This document shows, in pieces, positions 18,710 through 29,428 of a DNA stretch of 64,000 nucleotides (within the stretch, counting starts at the first letter, position 1; every line of letters starts with the position of its first letter). The notes under the pieces are model-generated. The model was given only the letters and a program-made list of their open reading frames with translations. It ran no database searches and was not told where the DNA came from. The DNA comes from an uncultured Clostridia bacterium (GTDB lineage: Bacteria; Bacillota; Clostridia; Oscillospirales; Ruminococcaceae). The DNA is taken from contig CANRNN010000001.1 of NCBI GenBank assembly GCA_947632025.1, positions 1 through 64,000 of the forward strand, given 5' to 3'. A program made the translations under genes and the position numbers.

Positions 18710-20278
18710 ATGAAACACAATTTTATATGTATACTGTCGCTCGTGACGGCGATCTGTATGCTTGGAGGATGCTCTCAGGGGGGAGTGCCGAATTCCTTCA
18801 ATATTGTGGACACGTCAAACGCGTCTATTCAGAATTCGTCAAGACCCGCAAACAGTTCAGCAAGCTTATATCCAAGCTTTTCCGAAAGCGTTTTTTCACA
18901 GTCACAAAATAGTTTTTTCCCGCCAAGCGAAAGTACTTTGGCGGGTGGGAGTTCTGTTACTTCTTTGTCGGTATCTTCATCGAAAAACACAGAAGCTTCG
19001 TCAGCAGAATCGGTACATAGCTTCTCGAATTCATTGACGTCTTCGGAGAGATCTTCAAGTCTTGAAAGCTCGTCCGCCTCTTCAAAAAATCCTGAAAGCT
19101 CTGTTTATTCCGTATCGGAGAGTTCCTCGGAGGAAAAATCGTCCTCGTCGTCGGATACACCTCCCAAGACCGAAGATCCGCATATCGGTACAAATTCTTA
19201 CAAAGCGCTTAACTATAAGGAAGTCAAGGGCGTATGGATCTCCTACATTGAAATATCGGAAATGGCAAGCTCGTCGGCAAGCGTGTTCAGAAAGTCAATA
19301 GGCGCGGTCTATGATAACTGCAAGGAATTGGGGATAAATACGGTCTACGTTCACGCACGCTCTCACGGAGATGCTTATTACAGCTCCGAACTTTTCCCGT
19401 ACACGAAGTATGTTTCGGGAGGATTCGACGCTCTGGAAATTATGGTCGAGGAGGCTCACAAGCGTGGACTTTCGTTCCAGGCGTGGATAAATCCGCTTAG
19501 AGTATGCTCCGCATCGGACACATCACGCGAGAACGGCTATCCGATAGGAAACTGGCTCGGCGGCGGTACAAGAGCGGTCAAGGTCGGGAGCTATTATTAT
19601 CTGAATCCCGCATATGATGAGGTCATAAAGCTTATTGCGGACGGAGCAGCGGAGATCACGGCAAATTACGATGTCGACGGGCTTCATATTGACGATTATT
19701 TTTATCCGACAACAGACGCATCTTTCGACAGCGCGGCTTTCAAAGAAAGCGGATATTCTACAATATCGGATTTCCGTTTCGCAAACTGCGACAAAATGGT
19801 GAGCACTTTGTATAAAGCGGTAAAATCAGCAAATCCGAGTGCGGTTTTCGGCGTTAGCTGTCAGGGAAGCATTGAAAACAACTACAGCTCGATGTACGCA
19901 GACGTTAAGAAATGGTGCGCAGGCAACGGTTATCTGGATTACATAATGCCGCAGATATATTACGGTTTCAATAATTCGGTTCAGCCGTTTGAGAAATGCG
20001 TAAAGAGATGGGACGAGCTGGCAGCTTCGGGAAACATTCCGCTTATCGTGGGACTTTCGGTATCCAAGATAGGTCTGGAGGACACATGGGCGGGAGCCGG
20101 AAAAAGTGAATGGATAACCGATTCGGATATCCTGCGGCGGCAGTTCCTTGAATCCTGCGAGCAGCAGTATTACGGCGGGGTCTGCCTTTACAGCTACAGA
20201 AGCATATTCAGTCCCGAAAGTTCAGTCAAATCACAAGTCGAAGATGAAATCACGGCACTTAAAGCAGTAATGAATTGA
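18710..20278 (+). CDS. Lipoprotein with GHL10/DUF187-type glycoside hydrolase-like domain
   Basis: Lipobox LGGCS, long Ser-rich linker, then VKGVWISYIEI...HARSHGDAYYSSELFPYTKYVSG...GLHIDDYFYPT...YIMPQIYYGF. Confidence 0.9.
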   Translation: MKHNFICILSLVTAICMLGGCSQGGVPNSFNIVDTSNASIQNSSRPANSSASLYPSFSESVFSQSQNSFFPPSESTLAGGSSVTSLSVSSSKNTEASSAESVHSFSNSLTSSERSSSLESSSASSKNPESSVYSVSESSSEEKSSSSSDTPPKTEDPHIGTNSYKALNYKEVKGVWISYIEISEMASSSASVFRKSIGAVYDNCKELGINTVYVHARSHGDAYYSSELFPYTKYVSGGFDALEIMVEEAHKRGLSFQAWINPLRVCSASDTSRENGYPIGNWLGGGTRAVKVGSYYYLNPAYDEVIKLIADGAAEITANYDVDGLHIDDYFYPTTDASFDSAAFKESGYSTISDFRFANCDKMVSTLYKAVKSANPSAVFGVSCQGSIENNYSSMYADVKKWCAGNGYLDYIMPQIYYGFNNSVQPFEKCVKRWDELAASGNIPLIVGLSVSKIGLEDTWAGAGKSEWITDSDILRRQFLESCEQQYYGGVCLYSYRSIFSPESSVKSQVEDEITALKAVMN

Positions 20279-20311
20279 TCCTAACAGAATTTTAAAATGG
20301 GGAATTTAGTT

Positions 20312-23248
20312 ATGAAACACAGAATTTTAAGGGGAATCATATCGGGTGTTCTGGCGGCATCAATGCTTGCAGGAACGGCATTTTCGGAGAATAGTGTACA
20401 GACATCGGATACGGCGGCTTCGGAGGAATCTGCGTCTGACGACGCTTATGTTCTTCCTAAAGCCGAAAATATGATATTTCTTCAGAATGATATGAGGGGA
20501 GTTTTTATAACTCCCGAAACGGACTTCAAATCTGACGGTTCGGACGCAGATGTTGCTATGGGGGAGATTTCGGGCTTCGGAATGAATGCCGCGATAATAA
20601 ATTCCGTGTCCGAATCGGAAAAATTCTACGATTTGGATCTCAGTTCACAGAACGGACTGAATAAGGCTATCGACGCGGCTCACGAGGCGGGGCTTTCGGC
20701 TTACATAACCCTTGACGCGAACGCACTTCTGGAGGACGTTATTGAAAACGGCGGAGGAATAAAGGAGGGATTCTCGGCAGCGGCTCATAAATTCGCTATG
20801 AAATACGGCTGCGAGGGAATTATCCTCACGGATTTCTATACTTCCGACAATGCGGATATGTATGCGGAATATCTGCGTTCCGGTTCGGGAATAGGATATA
20901 AAAACTGGCTGTATGAAATAAATCAGTGCCTGCTGCGCACGGTAAGCGAGGCTGTTCACGGAACAAACAACATAACCGCCGTCGGTATATTGATCGAGGA
21001 TATGTGGGCAAATTCATCAACAAATAAAGAAGGCTCCGATACCTCGGATACCTTTCAGTCCCTTTACGACGGTTTTTGCGACACAAAAAAATATATTGAG
21101 CAGAAATATGCGGACTTTGTAATGGTCAAGGCATACGGCTCTACCGAAAACACGACTTTAAATTTCAAGAACGTTGTAACATGGTGGAAGGAGCTATGCG
21201 CCGAAAACGATGTTAAAACATATGTCTGCCACCTCAATGAAAGAATCGGGAACCGTGCCGGCTGGAATGAGGATCAGCTGCTGCGTCAGCTTACCGTTAT
21301 GAAAGACATGGGAGGACTTGGCGGCAGCGCTTTCAATTCGTTTGCATCGCTTAAAGAAAATCCTCTCAACAGCACGGACAGCCTGCTTAAATATTTCAAC
21401 GATCAGATAAACACAGATACTTTGTTTGAGGATCTGGAAATGATCTCTCCGACGCAGCTTAATTTTGTCACTTATGATACGACGGTCAAATTTGCGGGAA
21501 CCTTTGACGAGAATTTCGACGTTTATTTCAACGGAAGCAAAATAACGCTTAACGAAGTGGGCAATTTCTATATTCCGAAAGATTTGAACGTCGGAAAAAA
21601 TACATTCGTCATCGAACACAAGGGCAAAAAGTACACATATAATATCGAGCGCCGTGTCGATGTTATGAAGTCAATAGAGCCTACCTCAGACCTTAACGTC
21701 GAAGGCGGTACGTCAATTACTCTCAAGGCAGTGTGCTACAAGGGCTCCAAGGTTTCGGCATCGGTAAATGGAAAGATCGTCGCGCTTACGGAAAAAACGG
21801 TTTCCGATACCCTTGACCCGAACGGCTCTTATTCAGAATTTATCGGAACGTATACTACTCCCGACGGAATTATCGGAAAGGAACAGGCTCTCGGTCATAT
21901 CAGCTTTTATGCTAATTTTATGGGAATGGAAGAGTATATGACGGGCGGCAGCGTTACCGTTGAAGCAAAGCCCGAACCTCCGAAAACCGATTTCAATCCC
22001 GAAATAATCGACCAGTCCACGGTCGGAACAGGCGAAGTGGTAGGTACTATCGACCCAATCGTTTCTGATACCGAAACGATTGAATATATCAAAGTCCTTA
22101 ACAATTACTCTCTTACTTTCGACCCGAATATGACGGGTAACGCACCGTCGCCTGTATTCAGCGAGATGCCTGCGGGAACGCTTGATTACTACAAATCGAC
22201 CGTCGGGAACTATCTTGTTTCCACATCGGGAAAACGCTACAGAATGAGCGATGTCAAGACCTTTACCGATACGGGACTGGGTATCAACGCTCTTAAAGTA
22301 AATTCTGCAGGAAATATGAGCGGCAAGAGCTTTATCAAGATGTCGCTCGATTATAAGGTAAGCTTCAACGTAACAACGGACGCGGCGCTCTTTTCGGGAA
22401 TTGCCGGACCGTTCTATGTGAAGAATTTTAACGCGCATCACATTTATATTACTTTCGACAACATAACTTCCGTAACCAAAATGCCCGATTTGTCGTCATG
22501 CGCTCTGTTCAGCAGTGGTGAGTGGGAAATTGTTACCGAGAACGGTGTTCCAAAGTTCAGGCTTGTCCTCACGCTTCGTCAGGCAGGAATTTACAGCGGT
22601 GTTGCGGCGTATTATGACAGCAACAACGAGCTTACGTTCGCATTCAACGTGCCTACTCCGTCGCTTGCTGGGAAAGTCATTGTTATAGACCCCGGACATG
22701 GATATACGGGTGCATCCGTGTTTGACGTGGGAGCGGTCGGCGAAGTGACTGAGCAGTCGATAAACTGTGCTGTTTCCAAGAAGCTTGAAAGCGTTCTTAC
22801 ACAAATGGGAGCGACCGTTTACAGACTTCCGACAGAAACGACAACATATGTCACCGTTGAACGCCAGTTTAAGGGAAGAGAATATGACGCAGATATGTTT
22901 ATTTCGCTGCACTGCAACAGCACCGATGAAAATCCTAAAGCACACGGAGTAGAGGCTTACTACTTCACACCGTTTTCTCAGCCTCTTGCGGCGGCGATAA
23001 CCAATAATCTTTCAGCATTTTTTGATTCGGCATATGCAGACGGTACTGTAAGTTCACGGGGAGAAAAGTATGACTATTTCTGGGTGACTACGGAGCAGAG
23101 TTTCCCGTCAGTGCTTGTCGAAATGGGCTTCGTTTCAAATCCGACAGAGTGCCTTATGATGGTGAATGAGGATAATCAGACCAAAATGGCGGAGGCTATA
23201 GCCAACGGCGTAAAGGAATATTTCATGAGAAGTTCACTCAGCAATTAA
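20312..23248 (+). CDS. Secreted fusion: GHL10-like TIM-barrel domain, middle region, N-acetylmuramoyl-L-alanine amidase (Amidase_3)
   Basis: Signal peptide MKHRILRGIISGVLAASMLAGTAFS; N-terminal DMRGVFITPETDF...GCEGIILTDFYTSD; C-terminal VIVIDPGHGYTG, GEVTEQSIN, FISLHCNS, VLVEMGFVSNP. Confidence 0.9.
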   Translation: MKHRILRGIISGVLAASMLAGTAFSENSVQTSDTAASEESASDDAYVLPKAENMIFLQNDMRGVFITPETDFKSDGSDADVAMGEISGFGMNAAIINSVSESEKFYDLDLSSQNGLNKAIDAAHEAGLSAYITLDANALLEDVIENGGGIKEGFSAAAHKFAMKYGCEGIILTDFYTSDNADMYAEYLRSGSGIGYKNWLYEINQCLLRTVSEAVHGTNNITAVGILIEDMWANSSTNKEGSDTSDTFQSLYDGFCDTKKYIEQKYADFVMVKAYGSTENTTLNFKNVVTWWKELCAENDVKTYVCHLNERIGNRAGWNEDQLLRQLTVMKDMGGLGGSAFNSFASLKENPLNSTDSLLKYFNDQINTDTLFEDLEMISPTQLNFVTYDTTVKFAGTFDENFDVYFNGSKITLNEVGNFYIPKDLNVGKNTFVIEHKGKKYTYNIERRVDVMKSIEPTSDLNVEGGTSITLKAVCYKGSKVSASVNGKIVALTEKTVSDTLDPNGSYSEFIGTYTTPDGIIGKEQALGHISFYANFMGMEEYMTGGSVTVEAKPEPPKTDFNPEIIDQSTVGTGEVVGTIDPIVSDTETIEYIKVLNNYSLTFDPNMTGNAPSPVFSEMPAGTLDYYKSTVGNYLVSTSGKRYRMSDVKTFTDTGLGINALKVNSAGNMSGKSFIKMSLDYKVSFNVTTDAALFSGIAGPFYVKNFNAHHIYITFDNITSVTKMPDLSSCALFSSGEWEIVTENGVPKFRLVLTLRQAGIYSGVAAYYDSNNELTFAFNVPTPSLAGKVIVIDPGHGYTGASVFDVGAVGEVTEQSINCAVSKKLESVLTQMGATVYRLPTETTTYVTVERQFKGREYDADMFISLHCNSTDENPKAHGVEAYYFTPFSQPLAAAITNNLSAFFDSAYADGTVSSRGEKYDYFWVTTEQSFPSVLVEMGFVSNPTECLMMVNEDNQTKMAEAIANGVKEYFMRSSLSN

Positions 23249-23257
23249 ACAAAAAAT

Positions 23258-23292
23258 AAAAGGCGAACCACAACAAAAGGTTCGCCTTTTAT
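23258..23292. terminator. Bidirectional terminator
   Basis: AAAAGGCGAACC...GGTTCGCCTTTT. Confidence 0.8.
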
Positions 23293-23305
23293 ATGTATTA
23301 ACAAC

Positions 23306-24445
23306 TCAGATATAACGCTGTATTTCCGTTTCTTTGCCGTTTTCTATGTAGATCCGCGGGACGCGCATCCCGATAGCACAGAGAAGCTCGTAGTTTATCG
23401 TACCGATTTTGTCGGCAGCGCGTTCTATTGAACATTCCATAGACGGATCTCCGGAGTAAATTGTCACAACGTCGCCGATTTTTATGTCGGGAATATCGGT
23501 CACGTCTATAAGCGTCTGATCCATACAGATCCTGCCGCAGATAGGGGCATATCTCCCGTTGACAAAAACGCTCCATCCGCCCGAAAGCCGCCTGTTGAAT
23601 CCGTCGGCATAACCGCAAGCCACAAGAGCCAAGCGTGTTTTACGTTTAGCCGTAAACGTTCTTCCGTAGCTTACTGTTGTGCCCTCGTCTATCGTTTTAA
23701 GTTGATTTACAACGGTTTTGAAGTTGAAGATCGGTTTTATCCCGTTCGGAATTGGGAAACACAAGTCGGGACGCTGACCGTACATCACTATCCCCGCACG
23801 GACAAAATCCCCCTCATAGTCGCCATGATAAATAATACCGCCGCTGTTCTGAGAATGAGTTTTCAAGCCGCGTTTTTTGCACATATCGAGCAGTTTTTTC
23901 TGCTGGAGATCCGTATATTCAATGTCAGAACTGTCAAGACTGTCAGCAACGGCAAAATGTGTATAACCCGCAAGGCAGTCAAGTCCCTTTTGCGAGAGAA
24001 TAAAGTCGAGCTGTTCTTCAGTGTTTATCCCGACACGGCTCATTCCCGTATCTATCTTAATGTGAACTGGAACTCTCACATTTCTTTGTACGGCAAGCTC
24101 CGAGAGCCTTTCGGCGTATTCTGTATCACCTACTGTGAATATGTAATCCCTGCCGAGATTTTCAAATATAAGCGGAATATCGCAGTATCCGAAAATAAGT
24201 ATCTTCCCCTCAATACCTCCTAAGGTGAGTCTTTGCGCCTCCCAAAGATTTGAAACCGCGAAATGCTTCACGCCTGCCTTGTTAAGCGCCTTGGCGCATT
24301 GAACGTCCCCGTGACCGTAGGCGTTTGCCTTGACCACCGCGATTATTTCCTTTCCCTTAGCAAGCTCGCGTATTTTCGTGATATTTCCCTTCAAAGCGTC
24401 AAGATCTATTTCAGCCCATGTTCTCCAGTAAAAATTATTCATCAC
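23306..24445 (-). CDS. alr: Alanine racemase
   Basis: IIAVVKANAYGHGDVQCAKAL (PLP lysine), IDTGMSRVGI, GRICMDQTLIDVT. Confidence 0.95.
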   Translation of the reverse strand: MMNNFYWRTWAEIDLDALKGNITKIRELAKGKEIIAVVKANAYGHGDVQCAKALNKAGVKHFAVSNLWEAQRLTLGGIEGKILIFGYCDIPLIFENLGRDYIFTVGDTEYAERLSELAVQRNVRVPVHIKIDTGMSRVGINTEEQLDFILSQKGLDCLAGYTHFAVADSLDSSDIEYTDLQQKKLLDMCKKRGLKTHSQNSGGIIYHGDYEGDFVRAGIVMYGQRPDLCFPIPNGIKPIFNFKTVVNQLKTIDEGTTVSYGRTFTAKRKTRLALVACGYADGFNRRLSGGWSVFVNGRYAPICGRICMDQTLIDVTDIPDIKIGDVVTIYSGDPSMECSIERAADKIGTINYELLCAIGMRVPRIYIENGKETEIQRYI

Positions 24446-24459
24446 TTTACCTCTGTATC

Positions 24460-24488
24460 TTGAAATTTCGGAAAAAATGTGTTATACT
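24460..24488 (+). promoter_or_regulatory. Sigma-A type promoter
   Basis: TTGAAA, 17 bp, TATACT. Confidence 0.5.
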
Positions 24489-24589
24489 ATATATAGCGTG
24501 ATCTATCACACTTTTAAATTATATTACAATCAACAAAAAAAATCAATAGCTTTTGAAAATATTGTTAAATTTCAGAAAAGAGGAAGTTT

Positions 24590-25477
24590 ATGGCAGTCCG
24601 CAGAAGAAGCAACTGGTATATATATTTTATAGCGTTCGGGATAGCGCTCGTTTTCGCACTCGCGGCGATATTCGCGTTCAGATGGTATCTTTTCCCTGAG
24701 GACAGCGACCCTGTCGGACTTGACAAAACGGGCGAACTTACAGACGACTTCCGACCGACAGCCGAGCATAATTTTATTATGCTTACAATGCTTTCCGATA
24801 AGGAGTCGGATTCTCCCGACCTTTATATCCTTGTTGAATATGAAGCCGTAAGCAGCCGTCTGACATTTATTCCGCTTCCCGTGGGGATAAGTATGAAATC
24901 GGAGGGCAGAACTCTGCCGAATGTTTATGCCGCACAAGGAGCGAAAAAAGTCACGCAGGTCGTTTCCGACGAACTGGGCGTTCCGTGCAGCGCGTACGTT
25001 AAAATGGACCGTGAGGGCTTCAGCGAGATAGTGTCCGCTTTCGGGAGCTTGACGTTTGAGGTTCCGAAAACTTTGATAATCACGGACGGAAGCGATGTTG
25101 AAACTGTAAACGCAGGTGAGCAGAAGCTCGGAGATATAACGATGTTCCGAATGATGATGTTTGCGGATTACGAGGAGGGAAATTCTTACAGATATAATGT
25201 TATAGGTTCAATGCTTTCGGAATTTATAAACCAGAATTTCCGAAAGCTCGAAAGTCGTGTGCTTGATATGTTCTATCGAATGCTCACGGAAAAGACTGAC
25301 ACCGATATTACAGAGGAGTTTTACAAAGAGCATAAGGCAGCACTTCTGAATTCTGTTGAATATGCGTCGTCACCCGCGGAATATTATATTCCTTACGGCG
25401 AAATGAGTGATGACGGCGGATTCGTGATCTCGGAGAATTCGATCACAACAATTAAACAAAAGGCGGGACTCGCCTGA
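24590..25477 (+). CDS. Divergent LytR-CpsA-Psr (LCP)-like membrane protein
   Basis: N-terminal TM; NFIMLTML...LYILVEYEAVSSRLTFIPLPVG...CSAYVKMDREGFSEIVSAFGSLTFEVP matches LCP layout without the usual SIPRD arginine. Confidence 0.6.
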   Translation: MAVRRRSNWYIYFIAFGIALVFALAAIFAFRWYLFPEDSDPVGLDKTGELTDDFRPTAEHNFIMLTMLSDKESDSPDLYILVEYEAVSSRLTFIPLPVGISMKSEGRTLPNVYAAQGAKKVTQVVSDELGVPCSAYVKMDREGFSEIVSAFGSLTFEVPKTLIITDGSDVETVNAGEQKLGDITMFRMMMFADYEEGNSYRYNVIGSMLSEFINQNFRKLESRVLDMFYRMLTEKTDTDITEEFYKEHKAALLNSVEYASSPAEYYIPYGEMSDDGGFVISENSITTIKQKAGLA

Positions 25478-25492
25478 TTCTTGGAGGAAATT

Positions 25493-26110
25493 ATGGACGA
25501 AAAAATTCAGAGAACACTTGAAAATCTTGAAAAAAACCGTATGAAGCCTTATTTTGTCGAAAACCGCGAGGAGCTTTACGACATTATCCGAGGATTGGTT
25601 AAAAATGACAAGCTCATTACAGCGGGCGGCTCTATGACGCTTAAGGAAAGCGGTGTTACGGAGCTCCTTATGAAAGAGTTTGGTGACGCTTACCTCGACC
25701 GCTCGGCTGGCAAGACAAAAGAAGAAGTTGACGAAATAATGCGAAAGGCGTTCGTTTCGGATTCGTTTTTCGCTAGCTCCAATGCCATTACCGAAAACGG
25801 CGAGCTTTACAATGTCGACGGAAACGGAAACCGCGTTTCGGCAATGATATACGGTCCGAAACAGGTGGTTATTGTTGCGGGAGTGAATAAGATAGTCAAA
25901 GACCTTGAGGAGGCAAAGCTGCGTGTTGAGAAGATAGCCGCTCCAAAGAATACGGTGCGTCTTAGCTGCGAAACTCCCTGCGCAAAAACGGGGGAATGTA
26001 TGCACTGTAATGCTCCGGCAAGGATATGCTGTTCGTATGTTACGCTTGCACACCAGCGCGTCCCCGACAGGATAAAGGTGATAATCGTAAACGAAAATCT
26101 CGGATATTGA
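25493..26110 (+). CDS. LUD-domain (LutC/YkgG-like) protein
   Basis: LITAGGSMTLKESGVTELL, FFASSNAITENGELYNVDGNGNRVSAMIYGPKQVVIVAGVNKIV, C-terminal Cys cluster CETPCAKTGECMHCNAPARICC. Confidence 0.9.
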   Translation: MDEKIQRTLENLEKNRMKPYFVENREELYDIIRGLVKNDKLITAGGSMTLKESGVTELLMKEFGDAYLDRSAGKTKEEVDEIMRKAFVSDSFFASSNAITENGELYNVDGNGNRVSAMIYGPKQVVIVAGVNKIVKDLEEAKLRVEKIAAPKNTVRLSCETPCAKTGECMHCNAPARICCSYVTLAHQRVPDRIKVIIVNENLGY

Positions 26111-26126
26111 TTTCGGGAGGTGTTTT

Positions 26127-27092
26127 ATGGCATTATACATAGGCGTTGACGTCGGCGGAACGAATATAGCGTGCGGGGCTGTAAACGGGAACTGCGAGAT
26201 AGTAGCCCGCTCTAAGGTCAAGACCAATCCGAACGGTAACGGCGGGATACCGCGCTATGAAGATGTTGTCGGTCAGATTAGAACGGCTGTAGAGCTTTGT
26301 TGTGAAGCAGCGGGGATAGCTCCAAATCAAGCGGCTTCCATAGGCATAGGCTGTCCGGGGATATGCAACAGCGACACGGGACTTGTGGAATTCGCTAGCA
26401 ATCTCAATTTTGTAAACGCTCCGTTGCGTCCCGATATTGAGAAAACGTTCGGGATACCCGTATACCTTGAAAATGACGCAAATGCGGCGGCTTTCGGGGA
26501 ATTTAGCGCAGGCGCGGCGAAAGGCGCGAAAAACGCCGTGATTATCACCCTCGGGACGGGAGTGGGAGCGGGAATTATCATCGACGGGAAAATTTACCGC
26601 GGCTCGAATTACGCGGGCGGTGAGATAGGTCACACGGTAATTGAAGTTGACGGAGAACCTTGCTCCTGCGGCAGACGCGGCTGCTTTGAAGCATATTCTT
26701 CGGCGACGGGGCTTGCAAGAATGACAAAACGCGCCGCCGATGAACACCCAGAATCCATTCTCAAAGATGTTATAAAAGAAGAGGGCAAAGTAAGCGCACG
26801 CACTGCGTATACTGCAATGAAGCGTGGTGACGAGATAGGAAAAGCGCTTACAGAGCGTTATGTGAAATATCTCGCGTGCGGCATAGCGAACGTTATAAAC
26901 ACGTTCCAGCCCGATATTCTCTGTATCGGCGGGGGAGTGTGCAACGAGGGCAACACGCTGATGGTACCCCTGCGCAAAGCCGTATGGGAGCAGATATATT
27001 CAAGAAATTCCGCGAAAACGACTGAGCTTTCGGTTTGTTCTCTCGGAAACGACGCCGGTATAATCGGGGCGGCAATGCTTTTTAAAAGCTGA
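26127..27092 (+). CDS. ROK family glucokinase/sugar kinase
   Basis: YIGVDVGGTNIACG, LGTGVGAGIIIDG, GHTVIEVDGEPCSCGRRGCFEAYSS. Confidence 0.93.
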   Translation: MALYIGVDVGGTNIACGAVNGNCEIVARSKVKTNPNGNGGIPRYEDVVGQIRTAVELCCEAAGIAPNQAASIGIGCPGICNSDTGLVEFASNLNFVNAPLRPDIEKTFGIPVYLENDANAAAFGEFSAGAAKGAKNAVIITLGTGVGAGIIIDGKIYRGSNYAGGEIGHTVIEVDGEPCSCGRRGCFEAYSSATGLARMTKRAADEHPESILKDVIKEEGKVSARTAYTAMKRGDEIGKALTERYVKYLACGIANVINTFQPDILCIGGGVCNEGNTLMVPLRKAVWEQIYSRNSAKTTELSVCSLGNDAGIIGAAMLFKS

Positions 27093-27141
27093 CAACGATT
27101 AGTTGTCGAAATAAATAAATTTAGGAAGGTATGATAACAAT

Positions 27142-28795
27142 GAGATCGGATTTGATCAAAGAGGGAGTAGAAAAAACCCCTCACAGAGCTGTTTTGAAGT
27201 CGCTGGGCGTAATTGACAGCGAGATGAACAAGCCGTTTATCGCGGTGGTATGCGCGGCTTCGGACTATGTTCCGGGGCATCAGCATCTGCACGAAATTTC
27301 GCGCTATGTCAAGGACGGCATAAGAAACGCGGGCGGCGTGCCGTTTGAGTTCTTTACTATCGGCGTATGCGACGGTCTTGCAATGAACCATAAAGGTATG
27401 AGGTATTCTCTCGCGTCGCGTGAGCTTATCGCGGACAGCATTGAAGTAATGCTTATGGCGCACCCGCTCGACGGAGTTGTGTTTATCCCGAACTGCGATA
27501 AAATCGTTCCCGGAATGGTTATGGCGGCGGCAAGAATGAATCTCCCGTCTATCTTCGTAAGCGGCGGTCCTATGAATCCCGGCTGCGTTCAGGGCAAGAG
27601 AGTGGGATATTCCGAGATTTACGAGGCTATTGGGCAGTACACAAACGGCGAAATTGGCGACGATGTTATAAGAGATTACGAGAACAACGCGTGTCCGACC
27701 TGCGGTTCGTGTTCGGGAATGTATACCGCAAACTCCATGAACTGCCTTACCGAGGCGGTAGGTCTTGCTCTCCCGACGGCGGGAACGGAACCTGCGGTAA
27801 ATTCTGCGCGTCGTCGTCTGGCGAAAGAGTCGGGCGAACGCGTTGTAGAGCTTGTAAAGCAGAATATTCGTCCGCTTGATATACTTACCAAGAAAAATAT
27901 GGAAAATGCTCTTGCGACGGATATGGCTATCGGCGCGTCGTCCAACACAGTTTTGCACTTGCTGGCAATTGCTCACGAGGCGGGAGTTGACATTAAACTC
28001 TCGGATATCGACAATATGAGCAGAAAAACTCCCCAGCTTGCAAAGCTCAACCCTGCAAGCAGCGTTTTTATTACCGATCTCAATGACGTGGGCGGTATCC
28101 AGACGGTTATAAAGGAATTGGCTAAGGGTGGTCACATAAATGAGGATGTTCTGACCGTAAGCGGCACACAGAAAGAGCGTATCGCAGCGGCAAGGGACGC
28201 TGACGGCGTGATTGTTCACACCTGTGCAGAACCTATCCGCAAGGACGGTGGTATTGCCATTTTGTCGGGAAACCTCGCGGAGAACGGCTCTGTTGTAAAG
28301 CAGGGAGCAGTAAAGCCCGAAATGATGGATTTCACGGGAACAGCAAGAGTTTTCGACGGTGAACAGCTCGCCTGCGACGCTATTCTCGGCGGGTCTATCA
28401 AGGCGGGAGATGTTGTTGTTATCCGTTATGAAGGACCGAAGGGCGGTCCTGGAATGCCCGAAATGCTCGCTCCGACGGCGGCTATCGTCGGAAAAGGTCT
28501 TGACGGAAGCGTGGCTCTCATAACCGACGGGCGTTTCAGCGGCGCGTCGAGAGGTGCAGCGGTAGGTCATGTTTCGCCGGAAGCGGCGGAGGGCGGTCTT
28601 ATCGCGTTTGTCGAGGACGGAGATAAGATTCACATTGATATTCCGAACCGCAAGATAACGCTTCTCGTGGACGACGCGGTTATTGCCGAGCGTAAAAAGA
28701 AGGGTATAAATCCTCCCAAGCAGCTTGACGGATACCTTAAGCGCTACGCAAAAATGGTAACATCTTCCAATACGGGAGCTGTATTTTCCGATTAA
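27142..28795 (+). CDS. ilvD: Dihydroxy-acid dehydratase
   Basis: [59 protein letters not shown]. Confidence 0.96.
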
Positions 28796-28799
28796 AAAA

Positions 28800-28828
28800 C
28801 AAGAGGGCGGTTTTTCCGCCCTCTTTAC
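28800..28828 (+). terminator. Rho-independent terminator
   Basis: AGAGGGCGG TTTTT CCGCCCTCT TT. Confidence 0.75.
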
Positions 28829-28862
28829 TTCTATAATTCTGATTATGGGAATATAATTCCGT

Positions 28863-29387
28863 ATGATAGAATTAAAATTAAGAAAAACGGTCGTTGAACT
28901 GAGATTTTCTTTCTTTGCGGTCGTGGCTTTGTTTTTGTTTTTGAAAAGTTATCTGTTCGGGATAGCTGCGCTTGCGGCATGCGGTATTCACGAGCTTGCA
29001 CATCTCGCAATAATGACGATATTCGGAATAAGCGCTGACAGGATCACATTTTACGGCGCGGGAATATGTATTTCTTCAAAGGAAACGGAATACGCAAAAA
29101 CCGGAGTGCGGGCGCTTATTCTTTTGGCAGGAGTTTTGGCAAACTTCGCGGCAGCGGTTTTTTTGCATATTGTCGGAAACGACGCGGCAAGTGCTGTCAA
29201 TCTGCTTACCGGAATATTAAATCTGCTTCCGATCGGAGAACTTGACGGCGCACAGCTTCTTAAACTCGCTGTGATAAAGATCTGCCGTCCCGAAAATGTG
29301 GACAAGACAGTCCTCCTTTTCGGAATATTCACATTAGCTGCAGTCACCATATTCATAACCGTTTTTGCCGTTCATTTTTTCCTTTGA
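28863..29387 (+). CDS. M50 site-2 protease family protein (SpoIVFB-like)
   Basis: HELAHLAIM zinc motif, LLPIGELDGAQLL second motif, multiple TM segments. Confidence 0.8.
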   Translation: MIELKLRKTVVELRFSFFAVVALFLFLKSYLFGIAALAACGIHELAHLAIMTIFGISADRITFYGAGICISSKETEYAKTGVRALILLAGVLANFAAAVFLHIVGNDAASAVNLLTGILNLLPIGELDGAQLLKLAVIKICRPENVDKTVLLFGIFTLAAVTIFITVFAVHFFL

Positions 29388-29428
29388 AATCGCCGAAAAG
29401 AAAAAATATACAAATTCTTCGGATTTGC

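Noticed and set aside
21833-22441. 202-aa minus-strand ORF
   Set aside because: Antisense to the amidase fusion gene; implausible composition.
26858-28633. 591-aa minus-strand ORF
   Set aside because: Antisense to the 3' end of the ROK gene and ilvD, with Arg/His/Ser-rich shadow translation; the plus-strand products are unmistakable.
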